Source of the DNA: Multifurca ochricompacta | Lineage: Eukaryota > Basidiomycota > Agaricomycetes > Russulales > Russulaceae | DNA: 64,000 nucleotides | Reading direction: 5' to 3' | Assembly: GCA_022496185.1 (NCBI GenBank) | Contig: WTXG01000061.1 | Span: 62,001-126,000, forward strand | Part shown: positions 44,575 through 56,111 of the stretch, in pieces | Position numbering within the stretch: position 1 is the first letter of the stretch | How the letters are laid out: the number at the start of each line of letters is the position of its first letter | Notes under the pieces: model-generated | The model's database searches: none | What the model was told of the DNA's origin: nothing | What the model saw: the letters and a program-made list of their open reading frames with translations, nothing else | Position numbers and translations under genes: made by a program

Positions 44575-47181
44575 TTACGAACTTACACCCCAAACCTCCA
44601 AACCGACACATTCGAACCTGACCGTACCAATCCCACCACCACCACCAACCTTACTCTGACTCTGACTTTGGGAAAAAGCACAGAGTGGTTCATTATTGAA
44701 CGTTAGACAACGCGCGGATGAACCTTCATATAAAGTTTCGTCGAGATACAATCCATAATGCCCGTCCCTAGATAATAATAATAAATAATAATAAGTCAGT
44801 ATAACAAAGGAGTTTTTTTTTTTTGTTTGTGTGTGTGTGTGATAACTCACCCGCCACCAAAGGAGATCGATTCGGGTTCACATAGAGCGACATAATCGTT
44901 CTTTCCAGTCCACTTGAAAACTTTAACCCCATCTTCATGAACTTTCCATAAAAACCTTTAAAAGAAAAAAAATTTCACACACAAAAAAGTCAGTCTACCA
45001 CAAACACGGGCCGCGTGAGCAACCTCCTCCCCCCCCCCCTCTTCCTCTCCCCACGAAAAAAAGACTCACGATTCACCCGAGCCAGTATATGATCCATGTC
45101 CTTCTCGTATACCATCAGCTATCCAAGCTCCGAACCTTGTCTCCTCCGCATCACATACGACCAGTAAAGCGCCACTGGAATGAGAGGGGGTAGCGGAAGT
45201 AGTAGTAGTAGTAGTAGCAGTAGAAGAAGAAGAAGTAGCAGCAGAACAACGTGCATAAAGCGTCTGTAATGAGATTCCATGTTGATCCAGACTGAATAGG
45301 AGAGTCCAAGAGCGAGGGAGACGGGCACGAGCGGGGAGATGAGATCGTAACTGTGTTCGGCACGTGTACGTTGAAGGGTGTGGGGGGGGGGAGGAGAGAG
45401 AGAAAGAAGCACGAAAGAAGGAAAGGGAAAAAAAAAAGATGGTTCGTGGTTCGTTGATTCATTTGTCAGTTGGAGGGGAAAAAAAAAACGTGTGTTGTGA
45501 AGACGTACGGTGTTAGCAAGCGCGGTTTCCAGCACCACGCGTGTACTCTCCTTACGACCAAGTAATTGCACGGCACGTCGATCGTCCAATGCACCACCAC
45601 CACCACCACCATCATCACCTGTGACTTCAAAACCTTTCTTGTTCCACTTGCGATCGCCATCGAACCCTGGCGCTCCACTCGCCGGCACGAATGGCGTAGC
45701 AGCAAACGGTGAACCATGAGTGATATCAGTGACAGAACGTTTTGGAATGGATGAGTGTGGTGGTATTCCTGGCGCTGTTGTTGGCGCCTGTGATAATGGT
45801 AATGGGGGACCGCGATAAGTGAGGAAGGAAGTCACCCAACGGGAAGGTAAAGAACTCGAGCCTGACCAGGAACCCCCTCCTACCAACCCCAAGCCTGCTC
45901 CTGCTGAGCCTGAGCCTGAGCCTGAACCTGAACCCAAACCCGAACCTGAGCCAGACCTGGACATGAACGTAGAAATCGATTCCGTACGTGTCAATACGGG
46001 CGGAGATGGTCTCGAAGGCGGTGAACTCGGTGGGAGGGAAGGTGATCGAGTGATCGGTGATGGAGGATGCACACCGGGTCGACGACGAGTAGAAGTAGAA
46101 GTGGAAGAAGGGGCGATGATGATGGAATCTGACTCTGCACGATCTCGAGTAGTTTTTGCGAGATGATGTTGATGATGACGGGTGACAAGAGGGATAGCGG
46201 AGACGGCAAAAGTGTTATCCGATACGGCTTCGCTGAGAGCTTCCATTAATGGTTCGACGGTGACGTTGGTCACGTCCGCGTCCACGTCCACTCCCATTCC
46301 CACTCTCATGCCCACGTTCATCTCGACTGGTGGTGGTTCGTCAGATAATTCACCACCAAGTATGCCATCATCACTATTATCGCCATTGATGATAACTTTT
46401 GGTACAGTAAAATCCGTCCTGTCGTCAGTTCCGGCTCCGGCGGTGGCTGTGGCTGTGGTGCTTGCCGAGGCTGCGGAGTCGTGGCACCCGACTGGATGGC
46501 GGAGGCAGGTCGCGAGGAGGAGGAGGAAGGTGAGGATGATGGGTGCTGTTGCTCGCGCTTGTGCCAATACATAGGGTCATCTTCATGTTCCAATAATTCC
46601 GCTAAAAATCCCTTTCGATTGCGTGCCGTTGCCGCTCGCGCCTCTGCGAAAAAAAACTGTGCGCTGGCGCCACTCAAACTTAACCGACGCCATGACGGAA
46701 GGTCCGGGTTTGAGGGACTCGTTTCAGTGGATGATGATGATATTGATGTTGATGATGATGATGATAATGATGATGATGGTACTGGTGGTACTGGTGCTGG
46801 TGCTGTTGCTGGTTGGGTTAGGGGATCCTCAAAAGCGGGTACGGATACGAAATCGCCAAAGTCAGAATCAGTCGAGCTAGCGGTACTGATCGAGTGTAAA
46901 CGGGAATGAGCGTGTTCCGAAGAAGAAGAAGAAGAAGGGGGAGGAGAGAATAAGGAAGTCGAAGTCGAAGTAACAGGAAGTGAAAGGGAAGGGGAAAGGG
47001 AAGGGGAAGGGGAAGATCCTAACGGAAGGGGTAAGTCTGGTGGTGGGGCAAAGAGCGTCGCGAAGAGGTCATCGACGTCTGGTTTAGCCGAAGGAGATAT
47101 GGGCGCCCCGTTGCCTGCAGGTACGGATATGGGTACGGGTACGAGGGGTGGAATGGAATCAAGTGGTGGTGGTGAAGGCAT
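44575..47181 (-). CDS. OXR1: TLDc-domain protein of the OXR1 family
   Basis: Start 47181; exons about 47181-45509 (with a frame change between about 46560 and 46380), 45350-45070, 44955-44851 and 44767-44575. The N-terminal two thirds are disordered (Ser/Pro-rich, a Gly-Ser repeat near 45890-45960). The C-terminal TLDc domain is recognisable by RSWTLLFSLDQHG, TLYARC, VVCDAEETRFGAW, GSGESFLWK, WTGKNDYV and the end motif FECVGLEVWGV. OXR1 proteins protect against oxidative damage and, in yeast, interact with the vacuolar ATPase. Two oddities: the first exon needs a one-base frame correction or a small unseen intron, and a Ser/Thr run of about 20 residues from TCT/ACT repeats splits the TLDc domain after TLYARC. 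Family assignment is firm; the exact first-exon structure is not. Confidence 0.82.
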
Positions 47182-48790
47182 CCCCGATTGTCGATTGTTC
47201 GGAACTAATGGTGATCAAGCAAAGCAAGGGACGTGTGTGTGGGGATGTGGGGGGGGGGGGTGCGTGTTGAGTGAGATGTGATATGGATGTATGTGGTGTG
47301 TGTGGTGTGGGTGTGGGTTGTTGGTTGGTGGACTTGTTGTGCGTTAGGTGAGGAGATCGGAACCATCAATCATCATTCATCGGTAAAGGACAACTGAAAG
47401 CACGCAAGCAACGCACATTCTGACAAATTTCTCACGTAGAAGAATACTAGGGTGTTCTATAGAATGAGAGAGAAAGAGAGAAAGAGAGAAAGAACGAAGA
47501 ACGAGATCAACATTTAGATGACAATGACGCGCGATGCCCATTATTGCCTCACCTAGGCAGCAGCGATTGGACGGAATTAAGATAGCCTAATACGGGATTT
47601 GGGAACGTCTTCTAGAACGGATGGTAATTCTAGGGTACAAGTGATAATGACAGAGGGACAGAGAAAGAGAGAGGGACTGATGATAGGGAGAAAGAGAACA
47701 GCCAAGAGCAGGTGTTGTTCAGCACGCGATGATAACGGAATCACATTTAATTTTTCTTTTTCTTTTCTTTTCTTTTTCTTTTCATCTCTCTCAATCATCA
47801 TTATTTGTTAGCGCCAAGGCACTTTGCGTGAGAGTGACTTTTTAATTTCCTTTTGGAATGGAATGGAATGAAAGGAATATTAAAATCAGAACAACATATC
47901 AGACCAGACAGACCCGGACAGACAGATTAGAGTTACAGGAGTTATAGGAAGGGCGGGAGGGAATGTTGATGTTGAGAGAGGGAAATAAAAATGGTGAGTT
48001 CATTCAATTCAATTCAATTCAATTCAATCAAAATTCAATCAAATCACACAATCCAGAACCAGAGCCACAGAACCACAGATTTCGGTGGTGGCAACGAGGG
48101 GGGGGGATAATTTCAAAACGACACGAAAGCTTGTTTGATTGGATTGACCAATCTTACCTCTTACATTTTTACCACCAGACCCACACACACACACACTATA
48201 CACGCATTTTCTACGCAGTTCGACTGCGTGGCTGACGTCGTCTAAAATCAACACATCAACGCATTACCACATCAACAACAACAACGACCCCACGTAAACG
48301 TGCGTGTACGTGTTGTATGCGCATGTGCATATTGTGTGTATGTGGTGTGTTATATCCTGATATTAACTATTTTATTATTATTATTATTATTATTATACAC
48401 GCGCGCGGAACCCAGCCCACTGGTATCGCCGCCGGCCGAAAGAGCGAGCGTTATAAACATGTATGTTATGTTTTATATTATTATACACCCCATCGGGGGT
48501 GGGTCCAGCCAAGTTCCAAAAAGTCCCATCTAACCAACAAGCCGCCTTCACGATCAAATAATGCAAATAACAAATAACACTCTTTTTTTCTTTGTGACCT
48601 CGGAAACGCCACTGCGTGTCCGACGAACGTGACACGTAAAATCACCTCGTCTATTCCATCTGGACATCCCCCTCTCCTCCCCTTCCCCTCCCTTCTGTTC
48701 TCTGACTGATGATTGAAACACCTCTTTGATCCGATTGAAGGAGGAGGAAAAAATTTAAAAAAAAAAAAGATCTGACTGAAAAAGAGGGAG

Positions 48791-48821
<31 letters not shown>

Positions 48822-50179
48822 CATCATATCAACCATCATACATACATACATAACATACATACATTTGACGGGCGGCGGCCGCCATCGGGCCGTGCGCCAC
48901 ACAGAAACGCACACGGAAGGGGAAAATTGAAATGAACAAGAAGGATTGATGCCGACCCGTGTGGGGGGGAGGGGGGTTGAGTGGGTCCAGACCCCTCCCT
49001 CTCCCCTTCCTTCCACCAAATGACTGGCAACAGTACAGAGCCAAAAAAAAAAAAAAAGGTAGGCGCGTGTGTACCACACAGGCTTACATCCCGCAAAAGG
49101 GTCGATCCGATAAGGAGGGACGTGTGTGCTCCGGGTGGGCGAGGCGAGGCAAAGTATACGACAAAGAGGCTGTGTGTGCGGGGAGGGAGGGGGTATATAT
49201 ATATATATATATTTGTTTTTTATTTATTTTTATATTTTCTATGTTTGCCGCATGATCCATAATTCATCAATATCAATTTCCTAAAGGAAGGAATAGAGGA
49301 TTTGAGGATTGTGTGAATAGATGAATGAGGGGAAAACCTCAAGGGCAGGAACGGGGGAGGGGAGGGGGGGGGGTCCATTTAGGCGCGTCCAGTCCTGTCC
49401 AGTCCTAGTACCACGGACACGGACACGGACAGACACAGACATGGACGGACACAGAAACGGAAAACGGAAAACGGCATTCGAGAGAGACGAGAAGAGTAAG
49501 ACGTCCTTGCTTCTACCCTGCCTTACCCTGCCTTGCCTTACCCCCCTACGCCCTGCTTTGATCCCTTTCTTTGACAGTTTTATAACCGCCCTTCCCTCCC
49601 CCTTCCACGCGCGAGATATAAAATAGCAAATGTGGAAATGGAAATGAGGGGCCAGGGCCACAAACAGGCAGTTCCATCATTTTTATTTTATATAATAGTT
49701 TTTTTAGCCTTAGTCCCCTAGTCATAGTCACACACACACACACCCATAGGTTTTTTTTTTTCGCCGTCTGTGGCGCGCGTCCTTGTCCCTTGACGTGCTT
49801 ATAAGGTGGACCTCCCACATGCTATCCCTCTATATCTATCCTCCGGTTTCTTTTTCTTTTTCTTTTATCTTTTTCTTTTTTGGGTGTCTTTTTTGGTGTT
49901 GCCCCCCCCCCGTCCATCCATCCATCTATCCATCCACACCCACGGCCAACACGCAACACGCAACACGCGCTCAATCTTTTTCCCTTTCCCACCCAAACCC
50001 ACACTCTCCTCCTCTTCCACTCAATTCTCCCCACTTCCCTTCCCTCTCCTCCTCCTTCCTTTCACCTTAATTAACCCTATACACACACACACGCATATCC
50101 CTCCACCCCGCTCCTCCTCCCTCCCTCGCACATATACACAAAAAAACGTGTGGATAATCATAACCTGATCGCATCGGGG
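47182..50179. other. Long divergent spacer between the OXR1 and zinc-finger genes
   Basis: About 3 kb with the start codons of two genes pointing away from each other. It holds many microsatellites: AGAGA near 47470, TTCAA/ATTCA near 48000, ATT near 48365, ATC near 48795, TA near 49195, CA near 49730. A long pyrimidine-rich tract (about 49975-50070) precedes the zinc-finger gene. No supported gene or RNA gene. Confidence 0.5.
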
Positions 50180-51958
50180 ATGGTAGTACAAGACACGGAG
50201 AACGAGACCAAGTATCGGTGTACGGAATGTAACCTCCAATTTGGCACGCCTCGCGACCTCTCACGTCATTTGAACAAGACGGCTCGACATGGTGGTCAAC
50301 CTTCTCCATGCGCGATATGTCACAAACCATTAACCCGTCCAGATTCTCGAGCGAGACATGAGCGACGATGCCGCGAACGCTTTGGAGTCACGGAAGAGAT
50401 GTGGCGAGGTATTGAACGCGAACGACAGCGTGGTCGGAGGAAGAGTATCAGTGTGGAAGGTACTGGTACCGGTACCGGCATCGGAACCGGAACCGGCGGT
50501 GGTAGCACGGATGAAGTGATCAGCAGCAATGGCACTGGTAGTAGGATGAGTGGGGAGAGCCTAGGCGTGTCAAGTGACATCATTGCCACTGCCACCACTG
50601 GTGTTGGACTAGGACGAGAGAGCGGTAATGGTGGTGGTGGTGGTGGTGGTAGCCAAGGTTCAAACGCGTCCCGTTCACGTACCGTCTCGATATCCGAAAT
50701 ATCGGACGAATTGGCCTCCGCGCTCGAGTCGGCCCGAGTCGCGACGACGTCGTCCAATCATTCTACGATCAATAGCACCTCGGTCACTGCCTCTTCTTCT
50801 TCTTCTCGGTTTATCTCTCAGCCGGTTGGCGAAGAACCTAACATTTGGTCTAGGAGACGTTCAACTTCTTTACGTGCACCGCTTCGACAACCATTACAGC
50901 CGATTCTTTCACCTACCACTACGACCACGACCACGACCACGAATGGCGGTAGTAGGAAACGCCGAGAGTCATCTCCCCCCTCTCGAACTCGAGCTGTCGT
51001 CCCCCCAATACCATCACAATCGTCGTCCCAGCTATCATCATCATCACACAGCACCACCACACCAGCACCAGCACCAGCACTTCCTACACCACCAACACCA
51101 GTAGCGTCGTCGTCGTCGTCGTCGACGACAACGATTCATTCGAGTTGGCGGCCGTTGAATCGGTTAACTCATGAATTACGTGATGACTCGCCTCCGTTTG
51201 AACCACCTTCATCGCCTACCACGTTAATGCAAGACGAATCGGATGGTGAATCGATGGTTTCAGTGAGTACTTATCGTCCACAACAATCGTCTACCTCCAC
51301 CGCCACCACCCCTACCACTTCCTCGTCGTCGCGTTGGACGGTGCTCTCAGCGAAGAGGGAGCATCAACAGCAGCAGCATCATCGACAACAGCAACAACAA
51401 CAACAACAACAACAACAACATTATCATCATCATCCGGCGCATCATTCACATCATCCTCATCATCACCAGCAGCATTACCACAGTAACAACTACCATCATC
51501 ACCAGCAACAGCAGAAGCGTTTCGTATCCCTCACGGCGGGGCCGCTGGATGGTGAGGAAGATGAAGAGGTGGATGAGTTGGCTGAAGATGAGGAGGATGA
51601 GAGTTGGAATGGTCATATCATTCATGGACAAGGACAGGGACAGGGACAGGGACATCATCGTTTACAGGGACATATGCAGACCTTCATGCAAGACACGACA
51701 ATGACTAGTAGTACTAGTACTACTACCATGACCACGACTAGGACGATGATGATGACTGGTGGTGGCGGACCACCACCACCGCCGAAGAAGAAGTTGTTTG
51801 GATTCGAGTTGGATGTACTGCTACTGCTACTGCTGCTACTACTACTACTACTACTACTGCTGGTTGGTCCTCTTCACACTCATACAAGGCGCAATTGTGA
51901 CACTTTTTTTAAATATCATCATTTGACTCTTTTGACATTTTATTTATTTATTTTTTAG
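50180..51958 (+). CDS. C2H2-type zinc-finger protein with low-complexity tail
   Basis: Single open frame of 592 residues from ATG 50180. Two fingers at the N-terminus: C14-x2-C17-x12-H30-x6-H37 and C44-x2-C47-x12-H60-x3-C64 (the second with Cys as last ligand). A basic stretch follows (RERQRGRRKS). The rest is low complexity: Gly/Thr repeats, Ser runs, a Gln/His-rich block (about 51360-51510), an acidic block and a terminal poly-Leu run from CTG/CTA repeats (about 51815-51860). Probable nuclear DNA-binding regulator; the target is unknown. The poly-Leu end may be an intron or a sequence tail read as coding, so the C-terminus is uncertain. Confidence 0.7.
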   Translation: MVVQDTENETKYRCTECNLQFGTPRDLSRHLNKTARHGGQPSPCAICHKPLTRPDSRARHERRCRERFGVTEEMWRGIERERQRGRRKSISVEGTGTGTGIGTGTGGGSTDEVISSNGTGSRMSGESLGVSSDIIATATTGVGLGRESGNGGGGGGGSQGSNASRSRTVSISEISDELASALESARVATTSSNHSTINSTSVTASSSSSRFISQPVGEEPNIWSRRRSTSLRAPLRQPLQPILSPTTTTTTTTTNGGSRKRRESSPPSRTRAVVPPIPSQSSSQLSSSSHSTTTPAPAPALPTPPTPVASSSSSSTTTIHSSWRPLNRLTHELRDDSPPFEPPSSPTTLMQDESDGESMVSVSTYRPQQSSTSTATTPTTSSSSRWTVLSAKREHQQQQHHRQQQQQQQQQQQHYHHHPAHHSHHPHHHQQHYHSNNYHHHQQQQKRFVSLTAGPLDGEEDEEVDELAEDEEDESWNGHIIHGQGQGQGQGHHRLQGHMQTFMQDTTMTSSTSTTTMTTTRTMMMTGGGGPPPPPKKKLFGFELDVLLLLLLLLLLLLLLLVGPLHTHTRRNCDTFFKYHHLTLLTFYLFIF

Positions 51959-54159
51959 GGCGTATTATACATTGTATTCTTAGCCCCCCCCCCCCTCTCC
52001 TCTCTCTCCCATTCCATACCAATTTTTATGTATGTCCCCATGACAGTACTTTTTTGTTTTTTTTTTAAAAAAAAAACTCGCATGCACTAACAATCAATCA
52101 ATCAATCCATAATGTTGTATGAATGATGATAATTCAGGAGCTGACTGACAGCCGGCCGGGATTTATTTTATTATTAATTCTCCCCCGGGGAACTTGAAAA
52201 TAAAAGGAATTTTGTTGATGACCACACCAATTATACCGGCATTGTGTGTGTATGTATATTGTGTGGCCCCATAAGGTTTGGTTTTGGTTTTTTTTTTCCC
52301 TCGCCCCTTGCCGGTGATTTTTTTAAACCGGCCGGCGGGGAGAGGTAACTACTATAAACTTGCCATACACACACACACACTCTCTCTCTCTAGAATCTCC
52401 GGAACTCTCAAGACGGTTTTGCTTTTTTTTTTTTTCCTAATTAAAATACCACAAAACAAAATGACAATGCATTGATTGGGTTTAAGAGTTGTACAAGTAA
52501 CAACGATTCACGGAATCAAATTCTTCCCGGTCCTTCGGTCTTTAGAATAAGAAGCGGAGGAGGGATGATTTAATTTTTTGAAGTCCGGTACAATGCAAAG
52601 GAGGGTATTATCGTAATAATTAAATAATATAATACAATATAAATTATAATAAATAACATCATCACCCCGGTTTTTCCTCTTTTTTTTTTTTTTAAAGCGC
52701 TTCCCCCTTCCCCTCCCCCCCCCCCCAATATTGATCCGAAAAAAAAAATAATGATAATGACATAGAGGTTTAAACGCTCACACAGTGAGAAAAAAAAAAT
52801 AAAAAGACGCCGCCGTCATCACCTGCGTGTGGGCGAGATTTTATTTTTTTTCACACGCGGGGGAAATAGAGGAAAGGAGATGATTAGATTGATAGTTTCC
52901 ACACCTTTTTTTTTTTTTTTTTGTCCCGAGATACCTCCATTCTCTCTCTATTTGTGTGTGTGTGTGAAGCGCGCGCATGGCCCATCGAGAGAGAGAGAGA
53001 GAAAAAAAGACGCTTTATTCAATGAGTTTTGTAATGGAATGAAATACACGTTTCGCCCAAGCCAAGGGTTCCTTCCCCTTCCCCCCTCCCCCCCGTTTCT
53101 CTCTCACTCATGGACGGTTTTTATTTTATTTTAATTTTAATTATTTCGAAATGGGGATCATCATCATCAAAAATCCGAAGAGGGGGGGGGGAAATCGCCC
53201 CTCTGCGTGTGATCGCACTCAATCAAATTTCAATTCAATTTCCAAATTTTTAAGACCCCTCACGACACACACACACACACACTCTCTCTCTCTCTCATTC
53301 TCATAATGCTACTTTTTTAGTGTGATCCCCCCTCTCCTCACCACATATAAGCTTCTTTTTGAAAAAAAAGCCCGAAATCGATATCGATGAAGATTTGGAT
53401 TTTACAGATGGAACAAAATAACGTACGTACGTACACAACGTAAAAAAAAAAAAAAGAAAAGAAAACCTCGCACCCACACCCCACGAAGGGCGTTTATTTT
53501 TTATTTTTTTTTATTGGTGTGGGCGTTAACTTTTTAAAAAAAAAAGGGCGGGAAGATCTGATTGGTTGACTCTCATATCGCTATCGGAAGTAATAACGAT
53601 CGATACCCCCCCCCCTTCCCCTTCCCCTTGGAAATTATTACCGACAAAAAAAAAAAAGAAATAGTGGTCCAAGTAATAAAGTTTGGGTGGTGGTTTGGTA
53701 CCAAAAACCATGAATCCCCCCCCTCCCTCTCCCCCCGCGAAGGATTATGATTATCTTACATAAGCATTCTGGGAATACATCTGATTTTTAATTTTCTTTC
53801 TTTTCATATTTTTTACATCCGTACACAGTCAGCGTGGCTGTGCTCCTTTTTTTTTTTTTTTTTTAAAGTTTGAAGTGCCACCGTGACGGGCCCCCCCACA
53901 CACACACACAACACGAACTAAACTCTGAGAGAGCAACACAACCTTGAATCTTGAAACTTTAATCCCTCGTGGTGGGGAGAAAAAAAAAAAAAGAATATCC
54001 GTTTACAATTAATTGTGTGTTCTACACCATCCCAATCTAATAATCGTAACAAAAAAAAAACAACAAATGTGGTATTTTTTTTTTGGGAGTGGGGAGGTCT
54101 AATATCCCCCCCCCCCCAAAGAGAGAGAGAGAGAGGAGGGGGAGAACCAACAGATTCCT
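51959..54159. other. Microsatellite-rich spacer
   Basis: About 2.2 kb of A/T, C and G homopolymers, CA and GA repeats (for example 52370-52395, 53265-53300), with no supported gene. It separates the 3' ends of two convergent genes. Confidence 0.5.
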
Positions 54160-54796
54160 TTACAGACGTGCACCATCAGTTCCAGGGGTAACTCCGGGTA
54201 TACCACTCTGCGCGTTACCCTTATACTTTGGCATACGCGCAACTTGACCAAGCCAAGCCGAATCGCTAACAATAGAAGCACGAACCGCATAACCAACCTT
54301 CAAATCCTCCAAATGTTTCTCAATATCAGGCGAAGCTTCCCGAAGTGCCGCACCTTCCTTAGCCCTCTGTACTTCCCGAGAAAGACCGACATTCTCGGAG
54401 AACCAAGCGGGGTCTCCTCGAATAGCGGCACATTCGTATATATCAAGTAAAGCTTTCGGTATACCTGCCTTCTTCGCAGCTGAATATGCACAAGCATGAC
54501 CTAATGCGATCACTGCTCGTTCTGATTCCGGTAGGAGTTCATATTCGGCAGCTTCGGAACGATGACCACCGGGAAGACGTCGGAGAACTTGACGACCCTC
54601 ATCGAGGAGTGAGTGTGCGTGTTTGGCGAGGAGAGAATCCTTTGCAGGTGGGATTGGGAGGGCGTATCGTCCGAGGACGAGCTCACCCCAGAGACGGATA
54701 CATAAAGCGAGGACATCACCCTCTGCGATAATGACACTGTTCAGGTCAGCCTGTTAGGGGAGGGAGAAGGATTGGGTCGTCAGCCAAAACCATATT

Positions 54797-54827
<31 letters not shown>

Positions 54828-56111
54828 GGGGAGGGTTCTAGTAGTTATTTTTTTTTTTCTTACCTTGTGGCGGGCGATAAAATTAGTATCGAATGTTCCC
54901 TGAGCACCGCAACGCTCAGCCATCTCATGCGAACATTCCATCGCCTGACGAATAACAGTCGCCTTGACCAAAACGGCGAGACCATGCTTGATAGGGTGAG
55001 TAGCTGAGGGGTCAGAAAAGACTGGCGCGACTTCACGATACCACGCATCAAGAACGCGACCCGAGGCCACGGCGTGCAGAACGGACCATTGTTGAGTTGG
55101 GAAAGAGAAGATTGGGACTTTCTCTCCGTGAGGTGCGACGGTACGGCGGAGTGAGTAGGTACCACCAACATAAGCGGTGTGCTTAAGACCGGAGACACAA
55201 GGTCCCGAAACGGCGAAGGAGCCGATAGGGATACGCCAGAGAGTGTCCCACCAGGCTGCACGAGCATCCTTGGGGGTCTCCAGGGTATCACTAAGCAAGG
55301 CGGTAGGAGGAAGTTTAACCTTGTTGAATCGTGTCATGGAGAAATCGAGTGGAGAGGCACCACTGCGAAGGGGAAGGCGGATGGAGAGAATGCCGGGGAA
55401 GGGTTCACGAGTGTTGCAGATCGGGACGATAAATGGACGCATACCCCTGTCCTCGCCCTTGACAATCAAGCGGGCCATGACGAGCGCAACTTTGTTGACG
55501 CCAAAGGTCGGGTTCGAGGCGGGCATAAACCTTGGATTGGGGAAAGAAAGTAATCCTCGTCAGTAAAATGAAAATAAAAAAATAAAAAAATGAAAACGCG
55601 GTACTCACTTGGTGGCTTCCTCGTGGGGAGTGTTCAAAACGAAACTTCCATCTTCCTGCTGGTGGGCCGTAGTCTCGATATTGAGAGCATCCAAACCGTG
55701 TCCACGTTCGGAGAGAAGGTAGAGACCGATGGTCTCACCCTTCAGGAGAGATTTCACAAGGGGTTCGAGATCGGGGCGAGTCGGGAGGAAGCGGGAGAGT
55801 GTGCCGACAGTCAAGTTGATTTGTGCGGCGAGGATGGTAAACAGTCCATAGTCGAGTGCAATATTTGGGTCAAGGTGCATCTCCCAGAACTTGGGGGTCA
55901 TGTTCATAACATCATCCGCGCTCATGTCTACAAGGGGGGGGGGAGGTTAATTTATTTCACATCAAGAAAGAAATAACAATAACTCACTGTACGTGCGGAG
56001 AATGAGTTGAGCACGCTGGTAGGCAAGCGCGATACGCTCGTCAAACGCGAGGGCGCTGACATCGGCAGTGAAGAAGGGGTGAGCGGCGATTTGCTCAGAC
56101 AGAGAAGACAT
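54160..56111 (-). CDS. Acyl-CoA oxidase/dehydrogenase-like protein, peroxisomal
   Basis: Exons (minus strand): 56111-55988, 55927-55609, 55530-54864 and 54750-54160; 1701 bases, 566 residues, frame closed. The acyl-CoA oxidase signature LLSERGHGLDALNIETTA is near residue 114. IIAEGDVLAL near residue 380 corresponds to the EGDN region that holds the catalytic glutamate in the family. The C-terminal tripeptide ARL fits the peroxisomal targeting signal PTS1. The enzyme should oxidise acyl-CoA with FAD in peroxisomal beta-oxidation. It is shorter than classical acyl-CoA oxidases (about 650-700 residues), as many fungal acyl-CoA dehydrogenase-like relatives are. The third intron carries a 12-T/25-G homopolymer. 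Substrate chain length unknown. Confidence 0.85.
54795..54831. repeat. T12-G25 homopolymer block in an intron
   Basis: Twelve T (54795-54806) followed by twenty-five G (54807-54831) inside the third intron of the acyl-CoA oxidase-like gene. On the transcribed strand this is a C25-A12 block. Confidence 0.75.

Noticed and set aside
45819..46166. Plus-strand frame with Glu-Pro repeats
   Set aside because: It is the antisense of the Gly-Ser repeat in the OXR1 gene, whose TLDc domain fixes the coding strand as minus.
46481..46909. Plus-strand frame with poly-Asp
   Set aside because: Antisense of the disordered Ser-rich N-terminal part of the OXR1 gene.
48300..48577. Small plus-strand genes in the spacer at 48 kb
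   Set aside because: They consist of translated microsatellites (ATT, GTGTGT) without conserved features.
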